Shown here one piece after another: positions 31,751 through 41,342 of a DNA stretch of 64,000 nucleotides. The notes under the pieces are model-generated. The model was given only the letters and a program-made list of their open reading frames with translations. It made no database searches and had not been told where the DNA came from. Each line of letters begins with the position of its first letter. Within the stretch, counting starts at the first letter, position 1. Source of the DNA: Sporothrix humicola. Its lineage: Eukaryota; Ascomycota; Sordariomycetes; Ophiostomatales; Ophiostomataceae. Both the position numbers and the translations under genes were made by a program. Location of the stretch: positions 62,001-126,000 of the forward strand of contig WNYE01000086.1 of assembly GCA_021396245.1 (NCBI GenBank), read 5' to 3'.

Positions 31751-33323
31751 GGCGGGCGAGTAGGAGAAAGTGAAAACTGGGCTGTTTGAAGGAGAAAAGA
31801 GTGACAAAAGACAACGAGACAGTCAAAACTGTAAAACGATGCTAGATAATGATGATATGAGGCCGCCCTTGGAGAGGAAAAGAGAGAAGAGATTGTGACG
31901 ATCAGAGAAGAAAAGAAGAGGAAAAGAGAAGAAGAAGAGAAGAAAGGGGAGAGAAAGGAGAGATGCGAGAGAGATTGATATGGGAAATGTAAACAAGGGG
32001 CAAACATTGCACAGAGAAGGAGCAGATTTTCCATCTTGGGAAGGAAACATTGGCCTGGCCCAGCAGCCATCGTCAACAATGCCTTTCAGGGGCTGCATCT
32101 TACCGCGAATCTGGTCTTTTGACGCAGCAGAAGCCGCAGAAGGTCCGCAGAAGAAGGTGCGACCAAAACACAAGGAGTAAAACGAGTGTTCCGGCAGTAG
32201 CGAACCGCCATAGTTGTCATTGGCAGGACAAATGTCTGATATCAGGGTAGGTGCGACTGCAAATATGGGCAACTGCATGATCACACTATGCAGTGAGGAA
32301 AGTGCAATAGACAGCAATGTCTGAGGAAGCACGTTGGAAGAAAAAAACTGGAAGGATGGGGATTAAAGGTAAGGAAAGTGCTGCCGAGCAATGCTCACCC
32401 GAGGAAGAATCTCACCACAATCGGAAAGAGGAGCCTGCTTCGACCGCGTATCAAAGATGGAAACAGCCAATGTATGGAAGGAGCAAGCCTCAAAAGCCGT
32501 GTCCTGGCCATGACTGGTACCGGCGGCTCCTTCCCATATCAACATCGCTGCAGCCCATCTCATTGTAGAAGGCAGGAGCCAACAAACCGCACCGGAGGCA
32601 GCCCTCCTTACGAGAACGGTAGCACATCGCAAGACAATACAAGAACAAATTGACAAAGTATGCCTCTCAATTGCATCCAACAGCGGCATTATCAGATGAT
32701 GCCATGTTAAAGCAGATATACTTCTTTGCCGGTGTGAACACATGCCCTCCACCTCATACTCATACACCGAAGGTACCTTCCACTTGCGTCACTCATGTGC
32801 GGTTGCCGTTTTTGGAATTATTTCTTGGTTGTTCAATTATTTTAGTAGGGTTTCTGATCACTGATCACTCCTTCCTCCACAAGTATGCTTCCCCGTGTGT
32901 CCTAATGGCAAGAGCCCGTACACGTACACGAAATTCCAAACGCCCGACCATGGTGCAACAACGACCCAGAAGGTTAGAGATAATGAGTAAGGAAATAATG
33001 AAGAAGGAGAGAGAGGACAAGTAGAAAAGTGAACGCACGGAAGGCGCACAGGTGCGAGATAGAGCAATGAGACACAAGAATAGGAAAGAGACAAAAAAGG
33101 AGAAAAGCCAGAAAAGGAAATGGCGACAAAATCAAAATAGGAAGGACTGGTTAGACCAAAAGCAAGAGTGAAAACGAAATCGCATGTGACAGAGAGAGGG
33201 AAAAAAGACAACTGTTAAAACAGGTACAGAGAAGGAAAGAGATAAAAATGACAGTGACAAGAGGAAAGAGGTGTTTTAGGAAAGAGAGGCAAGAAGAGCA
33301 GCTTGATCGCAGCTTCCTGTTGA
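31751..33323. other. Intergenic: LysM promoter and ORM 3' flank
   Basis: Contains a purine tract (pyrimidine on the LysM coding strand) at 31871-31972. Short frames only; nothing else was recognised. Confidence 0.5.
31871..31972 (-). promoter_or_regulatory. Polypyrimidine tract (minus strand) upstream of the LysM gene
   Basis: Read on the LysM coding strand this is about 100 bases of mostly C/T, 120 bases before the start codon. It matches the pattern before other genes in the window. Confidence 0.4.
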
Positions 33324-33996
33324 CTATTCCTCCGGCACGCCCGAGAACAAGGCGACACGCATCCGATGGCTCTGTCATGTGATGTTAGCAGTGGTTCAAT
33401 TATGGGAGATATGGTGGCAGTTTCGCGGGTACGTACGTAAGGCAGCTTCGGGATAACGACGCCGAGAACGGCAAAGAAGTTAATGGTAAAGTAGGTGAGA
33501 TCGTAGTGCGTGTAGTGCGTGCTGAGCAGGAAGAGGACAATCGGCACACTGAGCAGGAACTTCTTGGCGGGTGTGTATTGGGCGCCGTCGTCGATCTGCT
33601 CCCACATGTTGAGGTTGTCGTAGGCACCGGCGTTAAAGTCAAAGGGCACGCCGCGCACCCAGTGGAACATGATGTAGGAGCCGAACATGTAGCTGATGTT
33701 GGTCAAGGTCCACGATGTCTCTTGTGATACGCCCGGCACTATGTCGTAAATGATCTTGAGAAGGCAAATGAGGACGATGTGCACCATCCAGGCGCCTGAG
33801 GTTGTTAGTATTGAGAGAGGGAGAAAAGAAAGACATCAAGACCAGGGGTGTTCTTACCCTTCGCGTTCACCCAGTTGGCGTTGCCATTTGGCAGGGCGGA
33901 CTGGTCGCTCAGCTGCTCAAGCGGCTCGAGGGGCTCGTGGTAGACCTGGAGAATGCTACTAGATCTCCTCCTCCGGTTGCCCTTTGTGTCGGCCAT
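33324..33996 (-). CDS. ORM1: Orm family regulator of sphingolipid synthesis
   Basis: Three exons: 33996-33858, 33795-33437 and 33371-33324. Introns of 62 nt (GTAAGA) and 65 nt (GTACGT) are removed, giving 181 residues. Junctions read WVNAKGAWMVHIV and IPKLPYSHRMRVALFSG. The protein is nearly all ORMDL domain: an ER membrane protein with about four hydrophobic segments and the family motifs SQETSWTLTNISYMFGSYIM, HWVRGVPFDFNAGAYDNLNM and WEQIDDGAQYTPAKKFLLS. Orm proteins hold serine palmitoyltransferase in check at the ER. The N-terminal tail has R9-x-R11-x-x-S14-I15, a good Ypk-kinase consensus. In yeast Ypk1 phosphorylates this tail to relieve inhibition when sphingolipids are low. Confidence 0.93.
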
Positions 33997-36071
33997 GGCT
34001 GCGGATCGAGATGCGGAGGCGGAGGCGTTGCCGGGCGCCGCTAGGTTGCTCCCGCGACACGGGGGACGGATGCCCGCGTCGTAAGAGACGGTTCGGGGGA
34101 GAAAGATTGGAGAAGACAGTTTGGCGGTGTTGCGGGAGGGAACCCGGTGAAGGCTTATCCTTCCCTCGCGTTCCGGAGTGTCGCGGATGTCGGGGCGACG
34201 GTTCGGGGGTGGAGAGACTAATTGGCCGCTGCAGGAAGAGTCCACGTCAGCAGCGATTCGAGGAGGAGTGGTATGGTGAGATCAAACAATGACAATGGGA
34301 TCGGGCAAAGCAATCAGTGCCTTCGGAGCTGTCGGAGCTATGGAGAGCAAAGGAGGGATTGAGCGTGACTTGATTGGCTTTACTGTCACAAGCCAAAACA
34401 GCGATGATGTCTCCAACAATAGCAGCAGCAATGACACAACAATGGCATTGGCAAGCTCAGGAGAACAGTGCAAATGGGGGACAACAATGCAAGGGGCAGC
34501 CAACGGACCTTCAATTGAGGGACCTTTTAAGATGTATTTGTCGGGCGGAAGGTCGATGCGGACCGAAGACGAGCAGGCAGGAGGGAAAAGGGTGAGGTGA
34601 GGAGATTTTGCCCACCAAAGCTGCAGCCTAGAAGCGTGGGAAACCGTGGACTCGGGACGTGGAAAAAGCGCGGTGCACGCGGGCCGGCGACGGCACAGAA
34701 TGCCTCTCTGTTTGAGAGAGAGAAAGGAGAGTAAAGAGTCGTGACAAGGGGAAACAAGCGAGCGATCGCGGTCGGCAGAGGCGACGTGTCTACCGGAGAC
34801 AAAAAGGAAAGCTGGGTCGGTGATGGGATCGGCCTGGCGGAGATGGTTTTTTGTGATGTAAGAGTCGTTCTTGTCCAAAGGGCAAATGAGCAAACCAAGG
34901 ACACAAGGACGAAGAAGCAAAAGAAGACGTGTGCACTACCACCCTAGCTCTGGCGTGGGCGGCGAACACGGGCAGAAAGAGCAGCGCCAAAGCCACGGGG
35001 CAAGCGGCTGACGCCAGGATGGGGGGAGGATGGCCGCACAAAAGTGGACAAGGGGCTGTTTCCCAGCGCTGTGAACGGGTGGCCGCGAACTGGGTCGCTG
35101 GGGCGGGTTCGTGTCGATTTCGAGGTGAGAGGGAAGATACGACGTAGGTGAGAACAGCGTGACAGGCAGCGCGGTAACGACTGATGGAGGTCCAGGCAGT
35201 GACAACGTGGTTTTTCGTTGCCTTTCCCTTTTGTCTGCTGTCTGATTTGTGAATCGAAATTGGCAGTTTGGGATCTCGCTGTCATTCCCCCCCTTTCAGT
35301 GGAAATTGGGGTCGGAATTGGGAGGATCTGGAACTGTTGGGAAAGCTGCTCACGTGATGCGACTGCGCGCCACCTGACCCACTACCGCGCAGGCGGCGGA
35401 CCACAAATAAAGCCCGACTAGGAAGAAAGAAAACAGCAGCGAAATAACCAACGAAATGAGCATTCACAACCCAGAAATTTAGTTCATACGAGGTATCCCT
35501 GATTTCGCAGAGGTTAGTGAGTTCAAACCCCCATTTACAGCCAAAAATAACATTAGGAACCCCGGTTTATTAAATTGCTTTTTTCTGATATCTGCAGCAA
35601 AAGTCACCGCCGAAGCAAAGTCGGCTGTTCCGGTCAGTTGAAGAGAGTCAAAGAAAAGCGTCAAAGAAGACGGTAATTGGAGGTCGCTCTTTGAGCCGTT
35701 GAAGGTCGGCCAGCCCCGAAAGTCTGACTTATTGCGAGACCTTTCATGCAGCCAGAACACGGTCGCATCAATCCCGGCCAACGGTCCAGATCAACGGCCA
35801 AGCTTTGAGCTTTGGTGGCAGCTGCCAGACCAGGCCAGATCAGGCCCAGACGTTGTTTGCACGCGCCAACTCCAGGCCCTGCTCCGAAAATTTTCACATC
35901 CCGGTCAGCCCGTTTTGGCGTGTCCTGGGGGCATCCTGAAAAGTCAAACACGAGACTAGTGGCTCATATATCGATATCAAAAACGACCGCTTTACACAAG
36001 GCTGGAGCCCTTCTGTCTTTGAGATAGAGTCTCAGCAGAAGCAGGCACCGCCTGCCGGCGAACGCAGCGTG
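33997..36071. other. Divergent intergenic region with possible upstream exon(s) of the zinc-knuckle gene
   Basis: From ORM leftover leader to the first ATG of the zinc-knuckle gene. Up to about 35.45 kb only scattered short frames occur. Between 35.6 and 36.07 kb the plus strand holds two coding-like stretches in different phases, treated separately. Confidence 0.45.
35642..35958 (+). other. Coding-like open stretch upstream of the zinc-knuckle gene
   Basis: This plus-strand phase is open for about 105 codons (includes WRSLFEPLKVGQPRKSDLLR and RPSFELWWQLPDQA) and ends at TAG 35957-35959. A different phase, in frame with the zinc-knuckle protein, is open from 35940 and reads SYIDIKNDRFTQGWSPS before the first ATG. 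A missing intron, a frameshift or decay of the 5' end could explain the arrangement. I could not place a clean donor/acceptor pair. Confidence 0.25.
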
Positions 36072-37493
36072 ATGGAGCGATACTTCCCGGCTGTTGCCAA
36101 AGACGCTGTGTTTTGTGTCGGCTGCGCATCGCATGGCCATCTCCTCGAGGCGTGCCCTCTGCGGACCTGCAGACTATGTGGTACCAGTTCCGACGTGCAC
36201 ATGCTCTTTGGCTGCACCAAACCACAACCGGTCAGCGAGCCGGCAAAAGAAACTGAAGAAACCGAGACTGCTCAGGCGGACGTGGTCGGCGAGGCTGCCG
36301 AGACGGCCGCCACGGTACCCCAGTGTCAGTTCTGCCTCGAGAACACCAGACACGCATCGATATGCCCGCTCCTATGGCGGACATTTGTTCGTGGCCCGTC
36401 CAGCAAGCGCAGCGCTGCCGAGATCTCAGTGGCGTGCTACAACTGTGGTACCGACGAGCATTTCGGCGGCGACTGCAAAGACAACAAAGGCGGGCATCCC
36501 TGGGGCCAAAAGTACGGTCTCCAGGACGACATCTGGAACCGCAAATACGTCCTCCAGTTTGCCGACCTCACAAAGACAGTAGCCTTTGCCGGGCCTATTG
36601 CGGACGCTGCTCCTGACATTGCAGCGGTGGTCGACTCATTGCCTACTACAATGGTCCTGCCTGTACGAGAGACCAAGCGGCAAAAGAAGGCCAAGAAGGC
36701 AGATGCTGCAGAAGCCGCAAAGGCGAACCAGGCCGCCCAGAAGAAGGGCAAACAGCCGACAGGAAAGGGTGGCAACAACAACAATGCCAATGCCAATGCC
36801 AATGCCAACACAGAAACCGAAGGCAAGGGCAAGAAGCGGAAGAAAGGGAAGGGCAAAGCAGCTGCTAAAGACGACGCTGGTCCTCAGAACGCCTCGATCA
36901 AGGAGGTTGATGGCAACACGTCAACCGCCCAGGCCAGCAGTACCAGTGCCCCAAACACCAAGCAAGAAACAGCCAAAGAGAACCAAGCTGTCGAGGAACA
37001 AGCCGCCGAGCCGAAGGCCACCATTCCTGGTCAACTGCCACTGCCGGACCCGACCCCAATCCCGACCGTCGCTGCTGATGCTGCACCGTCTGCCGCCGTA
37101 ACAACAACAGACGTCCCTATTGAAGGCCCGTCCGGAGAAGCACCAGGCGGCGCCCAGCCAAAGGAACATGGCAGAAGGGGTGGTAAAGGCAAGGCACAGG
37201 GCGACGGCCAGGGTCAGGCCCAAGACCAGGCTGGTGAAGATCAGCCCCAGAGAAGGACCAGGACCAGAAGCAGAGGGAAGGGCAAGGGGAAGGGGAAGGG
37301 TAAGAAGGGCGAAGAACCCAAAAAGAAAAGGAATCGGAGGAAACTCCTGCCACCGGAGGAGCACGCAGCAAGAACCGCTCTCCGGATTCAGCGTACACAA
37401 GAGCGCTATAGGCTCCGTGACGCACAGGCACGAGAGGCTGCCCAAGGTGGGAAAGGTGGCCAAGGCGGCCAGTCCAGTGCTGTCGCTACATAG
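36072..37493 (+). CDS. Air1/Air2-like CCHC zinc-knuckle protein (TRAMP complex type), 5' end uncertain
   Basis: 473 residues from the first ATG at 36072; the frame also extends upstream without an ATG to 35940. Zinc knuckles are CVGCASHGHLLEAC (canonical C-x2-C-x4-H-x4-C), CRLCGTSSDVHMLFGC and CQFCLENTRHASIC (variant spacings), and CYNCGTDEHFGGDC (canonical). The segment LWRTFVR between the last two matches the IWRxY motif of Air1/Air2 that contacts the poly(A) polymerase Trf4. Air proteins are RNA-binding subunits of TRAMP, which marks aberrant nuclear RNA for the exosome. The C-terminal half is Lys/Ala/Gly-rich and disordered, with an NANANA repeat and a GKGKGKGKGKK nuclear-type basic run. 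Fewer knuckles than the five of yeast Air proteins suggest a missing N-terminus or divergence. Confidence 0.7.
   Translation: MERYFPAVAKDAVFCVGCASHGHLLEACPLRTCRLCGTSSDVHMLFGCTKPQPVSEPAKETEETETAQADVVGEAAETAATVPQCQFCLENTRHASICPLLWRTFVRGPSSKRSAAEISVACYNCGTDEHFGGDCKDNKGGHPWGQKYGLQDDIWNRKYVLQFADLTKTVAFAGPIADAAPDIAAVVDSLPTTMVLPVRETKRQKKAKKADAAEAAKANQAAQKKGKQPTGKGGNNNNANANANANTETEGKGKKRKKGKGKAAAKDDAGPQNASIKEVDGNTSTAQASSTSAPNTKQETAKENQAVEEQAAEPKATIPGQLPLPDPTPIPTVAADAAPSAAVTTTDVPIEGPSGEAPGGAQPKEHGRRGGKGKAQGDGQGQAQDQAGEDQPQRRTRTRSRGKGKGKGKGKKGEEPKKKRNRRKLLPPEEHAARTALRIQRTQERYRLRDAQAREAAQGGKGGQGGQSSAVAT
36783..36806. repeat. Four copies of AATGCC, coding Asn-Ala
   Basis: A perfect hexamer repeat inside the zinc-knuckle gene. 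Its length may vary between strains. Confidence 0.75.
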
Positions 37494-38903
37494 ACGCGAT
37501 GACGATGCCCTCAACTCCTCTCTGGATCTGTCCCCTTCCTGTGCAAGGCGATCATTGCCATCCAACCGATATCAGGATCGCGTCTGCCCTGACACTTGAG
37601 ACGCGATTGCCTCTGTTTCCTTCTACTATTTTCGTTACATTTGTTTACTGCATATCACGGCGTTTTGAAGAATTTGTCAGTCATAGATACCATCATAGCA
37701 TTACATGTACTCGCATCTACGGGCGGTACACAGGTACGGAAAAGCATCTAGTAATCAACTCATTTCTCCTCTTTTTCTAAAGAACCTCGCATCCACATCG
37801 ATCGATATAAATGTCCCTCGGTGGCGATAATCATGTACCTCCTCACTCGAATCACGTCGCGTTGGAGCGCGCCATCGACAAAGAGGCTGTGCTCTTGCCT
37901 CTTGTACGCGTCCGCAGCCTGCAAGCCATCTCCATTGTATCACAGATGCAAGGCGCCTTCCATGTTCGTCTACTGTTTGGTACTAGAGTGCGCCTTCTTC
38001 ATCAAGAAACGTAGTCGAACCATAGCGGCTTCCTGATAAGTTGGTCGTTGCTTCCTATTCATAGCCGCACTTTCCGCCATGGAGCGATGGCCGCTTGCAC
38101 CTTCCAAAGCACAAAAAGTTGTAAACCCGGTTGCCCTGCAGACCATCGCACTTGCCATCCGGCTGTCGGTCCCTCCTTCCTGTATCTACGAAGCATGTTG
38201 GAGCTTGGGCCATTGCCCAGACAATGTGCCATGGAAGATGGTGCGGCAGGAGCCATGCGGTTACTTCGTCTAAGCAAAGGGAAGGAGCATCCGCATCTTT
38301 CGCTCTTTTGCTAGAGATTCTGCTCTCGGCTCCTGCCAGCGAATCATTTAGTCTGCGCCGTGAACCTGCCGTTTTCGGCAACTAGTGTAAGTGCATCGCA
38401 CTTGCTTTGGTCGCCCATCCTTCCCGTCCTTTCTGTCTTTTCTGTCCTTTCTTTTTTGTTTATTCCTGATCGTCCCCCCTTTTTTTGTTTCCACCTTCGT
38501 TCTTTCTTTTTTGTTTCTTGTTTCAACTACGGTCAAGAAAATCGAATGAGGTTGATGTGAGAGAAGGCAAGTGGGAATCAGAAAAGAAAACATTGCAAGA
38601 GCGACCGACTCCTGAGGAAAGGGCGACGGACGAGACGCGTTTGCTGTTTCCTCGCCGAGACAGAACCTCTGTTCGCAACTACCCTCTCTCCGCCATCGCT
38701 CTTTCTTTCTGTTACTGAGTAAAATCGCAAAAACGAGGCAGTCAATCAGCTCGCGCGTGACGTGGAAGGTGCCCCCTTTTCGTTTTCCTCTTCATCCTCC
38801 ATCTCTCCTTCCCCAACATCACATGTCCCGTCGTGGGTTCCCCTTTCTTTCTCCATGCCCAAAGGCAAAGACAGCCTCTTTCCTTCATCTGTCTATAATG
38901 TGT

Positions 38904-38924
38904 TCTGCACTCTGCACTCTGCAC
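38904..38924. repeat. Three perfect copies of TCTGCAC
   Basis: A 7-base tandem repeat, non-coding. Confidence 0.7.
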
Positions 38925-40786
38925 TCCCCGCAAAATAAGCTGCATTGCGGCCCTTGCATTTGCCTACTTCTCTGCGTCGGGCCTCGAAGCGGACCTGCAG
39001 TGGTCGCTGCGTTGGCCATCGATCAAGCTCGACAACCTTAAAATATAAGGATGTTCGTGGGATGTTAAAAGGTAAGAGGACTGCTGGCCCCCCGCGGTCC
39101 AGACCTGGCCGCACCGTTGACGTATCCGATGCCGCCAGCAATGCGCCTGTTTCGTTTCAACGGCACATTTGAGCAGCAGGGTCTTTTACTTTCTTCTTTC
39201 GTTCCCTCTTTCTCTCTTTCTCACTTTCTATCCCCTAAGGTTCAAACGTCACGTTTTATCCCCGCCGTTTTGCATTTCTCTGTCCTCCCACTGGTCGTTT
39301 TCGAGAGGTTTCCCCACGTTAGGCCTTTGCGCATCGCCAAAATGGCACGCTGGCACGTTCAGCACACCTTGCTCCCCTCCCAAAACGCCTGCAAAACGCC
39401 TTTGGGCGACGTCGCAGCGCGTCCTCTACGTGTCAATTTCCTGTCGGTTTGGCGTCTTTTAACGCATTTTGGCGTCTGGCAGCAGTTTGGGCCAATGGCG
39501 TGTTGTGCCCGCCCTCCTTGCACCGCCGAGCCAATGGGCACAATCCACTGTATGCAGGCGACCAACCTCACCGTTTCTCGACAGCGAACCAATTCGTGTC
39601 TCCCCTGCCGTTTACACACAACCTGCAGCTACTGGCTCTGGCTGCATGCAGAGTCGATGCAGAGATGCCTGCAAGCTCTCATCCCACGCTACTCATCTTC
39701 GAGGATGGAGGGCAAAGTTGGAAGAAACAAAACGGGACGACAAGGGAAACGACGAAAGGAAAGAATGAGAAAGACCAGACAGTGGCGAGGAGGAAACCGA
39801 CAGACGGCAACTCGACGAACATCTCTTGCGAGCCAGTGAGAAGACATGAAACAAAAGCCGTTGAGACCCTTGTTTTTCCGGACATCTCGACTGCTTTCCA
39901 TGAGTCCTTCTCGTCCTACGAAGCACTGGTCGGTGTGAACAACATTCTGCCCGGCCAAGACTCTCCAGACAAAAGAAAACAAATGCTCTTATCGAACAGA
40001 TGGCAGCAAGTGTGGTCCGAAATATACTCAACGGTGACTTTAAGAGTCGGGCAGTATCTATGTCGTACTTTTCTTTTGCAAGAAAAGAGGGCAGTTATCA
40101 AGGTAGTTGAGAACCGATCTGGTCGCAACTATCTGACTTTCAAGAGCTGTGTGGTCTGTGGTGGTCCCATCCGAGCTTTCTGACCTTTCTGAGCTTTCCT
40201 TCGTGGACCCCACATCCAACGTCCCGCCACCCTCTTTTTTATGCTTGCTTTCTGGCTGCATTTCTGTCTGCACAACCCTGCCGGCTAAGAAAGTCAGGAA
40301 AGAGGGACCTGCATGCAAGCTGCATCCAAATGAGTCACTCATCGCCAGTCGTTTTCTGACGACCGCCCCAGTCGGGCGACGACTCCTGCAGAAGTTTCTT
40401 TGGCGCAGATCCGGCGCGGGAGGGTTACCTCTTTTCTTTTCATGTTCGACCTCGCGACCGCGCCGCGCAGAGTCTAGGAAACCGCGTGGGAAAAGCCGCA
40501 GGAGCAGCCATCGCTCGAGTGACGGACACTGCAGAAGACCACGAGTGTGGATACCTGAGGACTTGCAAGATGCCCTTCTTGAGTCAAAAAGAAGGTTAAA
40601 GAAAAGAGAAAAAGAAAGGGGCTAGTGCCGGTGCTGCTGCGAGGTTCCCGTTTCCCGTCGCGTCCTGCCCGTCCACTTTTGGTCCTTGCTCCTCGCTCCT
40701 CGATCGAGTCTATCATTCTGATGTGATGAAGGGTTGATTGTAAAAGGACAAAGGTGAGTATATCTGGTCGTCCGCCCTCGAGCCAG

Positions 40787-40890
40787 TCCTCCCCTCCCCT
40801 CTTGATATTTCTCTTCTCTCTTCTTTCTTCTTTTCTTTCATCTTATTCTTCTCTTCTGCTTTATATTTTTATTTCCTCTTTCACTCACCT
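40787..40890 (+). promoter_or_regulatory. Polypyrimidine tract upstream of the F-box-like gene
   Basis: C/T-rich coding-strand tract 450 bases before the start codon, followed by an AT-rich leader. Same pattern as at other genes here. Confidence 0.35.
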
Positions 40891-41342
40891 TCACTTCATG
40901 ATCTAATACAACCTACAACATCACAATACCTTGCCACATCTAGACCTGTCTCTCCTGGCGAGAACAGAAACATTCAACCCAGGAACAGCATCTTCCCAGA
41001 AAAGACCGGTTATGAGAATCAACGGCTGAAAACATTGTCATATTATATCTGTTACTACTATTCATACAACCTCCCTCATCAAGACATCAAACATCAAACA
41101 TCTTTTTAATCTCCCTTGTTTACTTGTGCATATTTATATCATATCATCCATCACTTGTTATCCTTATCTGTATATCTCCGTCCGTCAATCTATCCGCTGT
41201 CATCAAACATCAACACGGCATCCCATCCCAAAAAGGAAATAAGTCATCACGCATCTCAAGAGAGCAGAACAGACCACCACCACTGCTCTCATCTTCACCA
41301 CTTTTCCACTCACATCGGCAACAACGTCATGCTCGTTCAGCC

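Larger units (their letters stand above)
37494..41342. other. 3.8 kb gene-poor region
   Basis: Holds a TCTGCAC triplicate (38904-38924), repeated AAAACGCC/TTTTGGCGTC words near 39375-39480, and a pyrimidine-rich leader with AT patches from 40790 on. Frames of 240 and 244 codons (39117-39839, 39449-40183) overlap in different phases and look like chance. No RNA gene was recognised. Confidence 0.5.

Noticed and set aside
35479..35781. A 100-codon minus-strand frame (MAGIDATVFWLHERS)
   Set aside because: It looks superficially protein-like but overlaps plus-strand coding-like sequence upstream of the zinc-knuckle gene, and I recognise no family. Left unannotated.
36072..37493. Reading the zinc-knuckle gene as a retroelement gag
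   Set aside because: The IWRxY-like motif and the last knuckle match Air1/Air2. There is no protease, reverse transcriptase or terminal repeat nearby.
39117..40183. Overlapping frames of 240 and 244 codons
   Set aside because: They are in different phases over the same DNA, with mixed composition, no domain and poor codon bias. Neither can be preferred.
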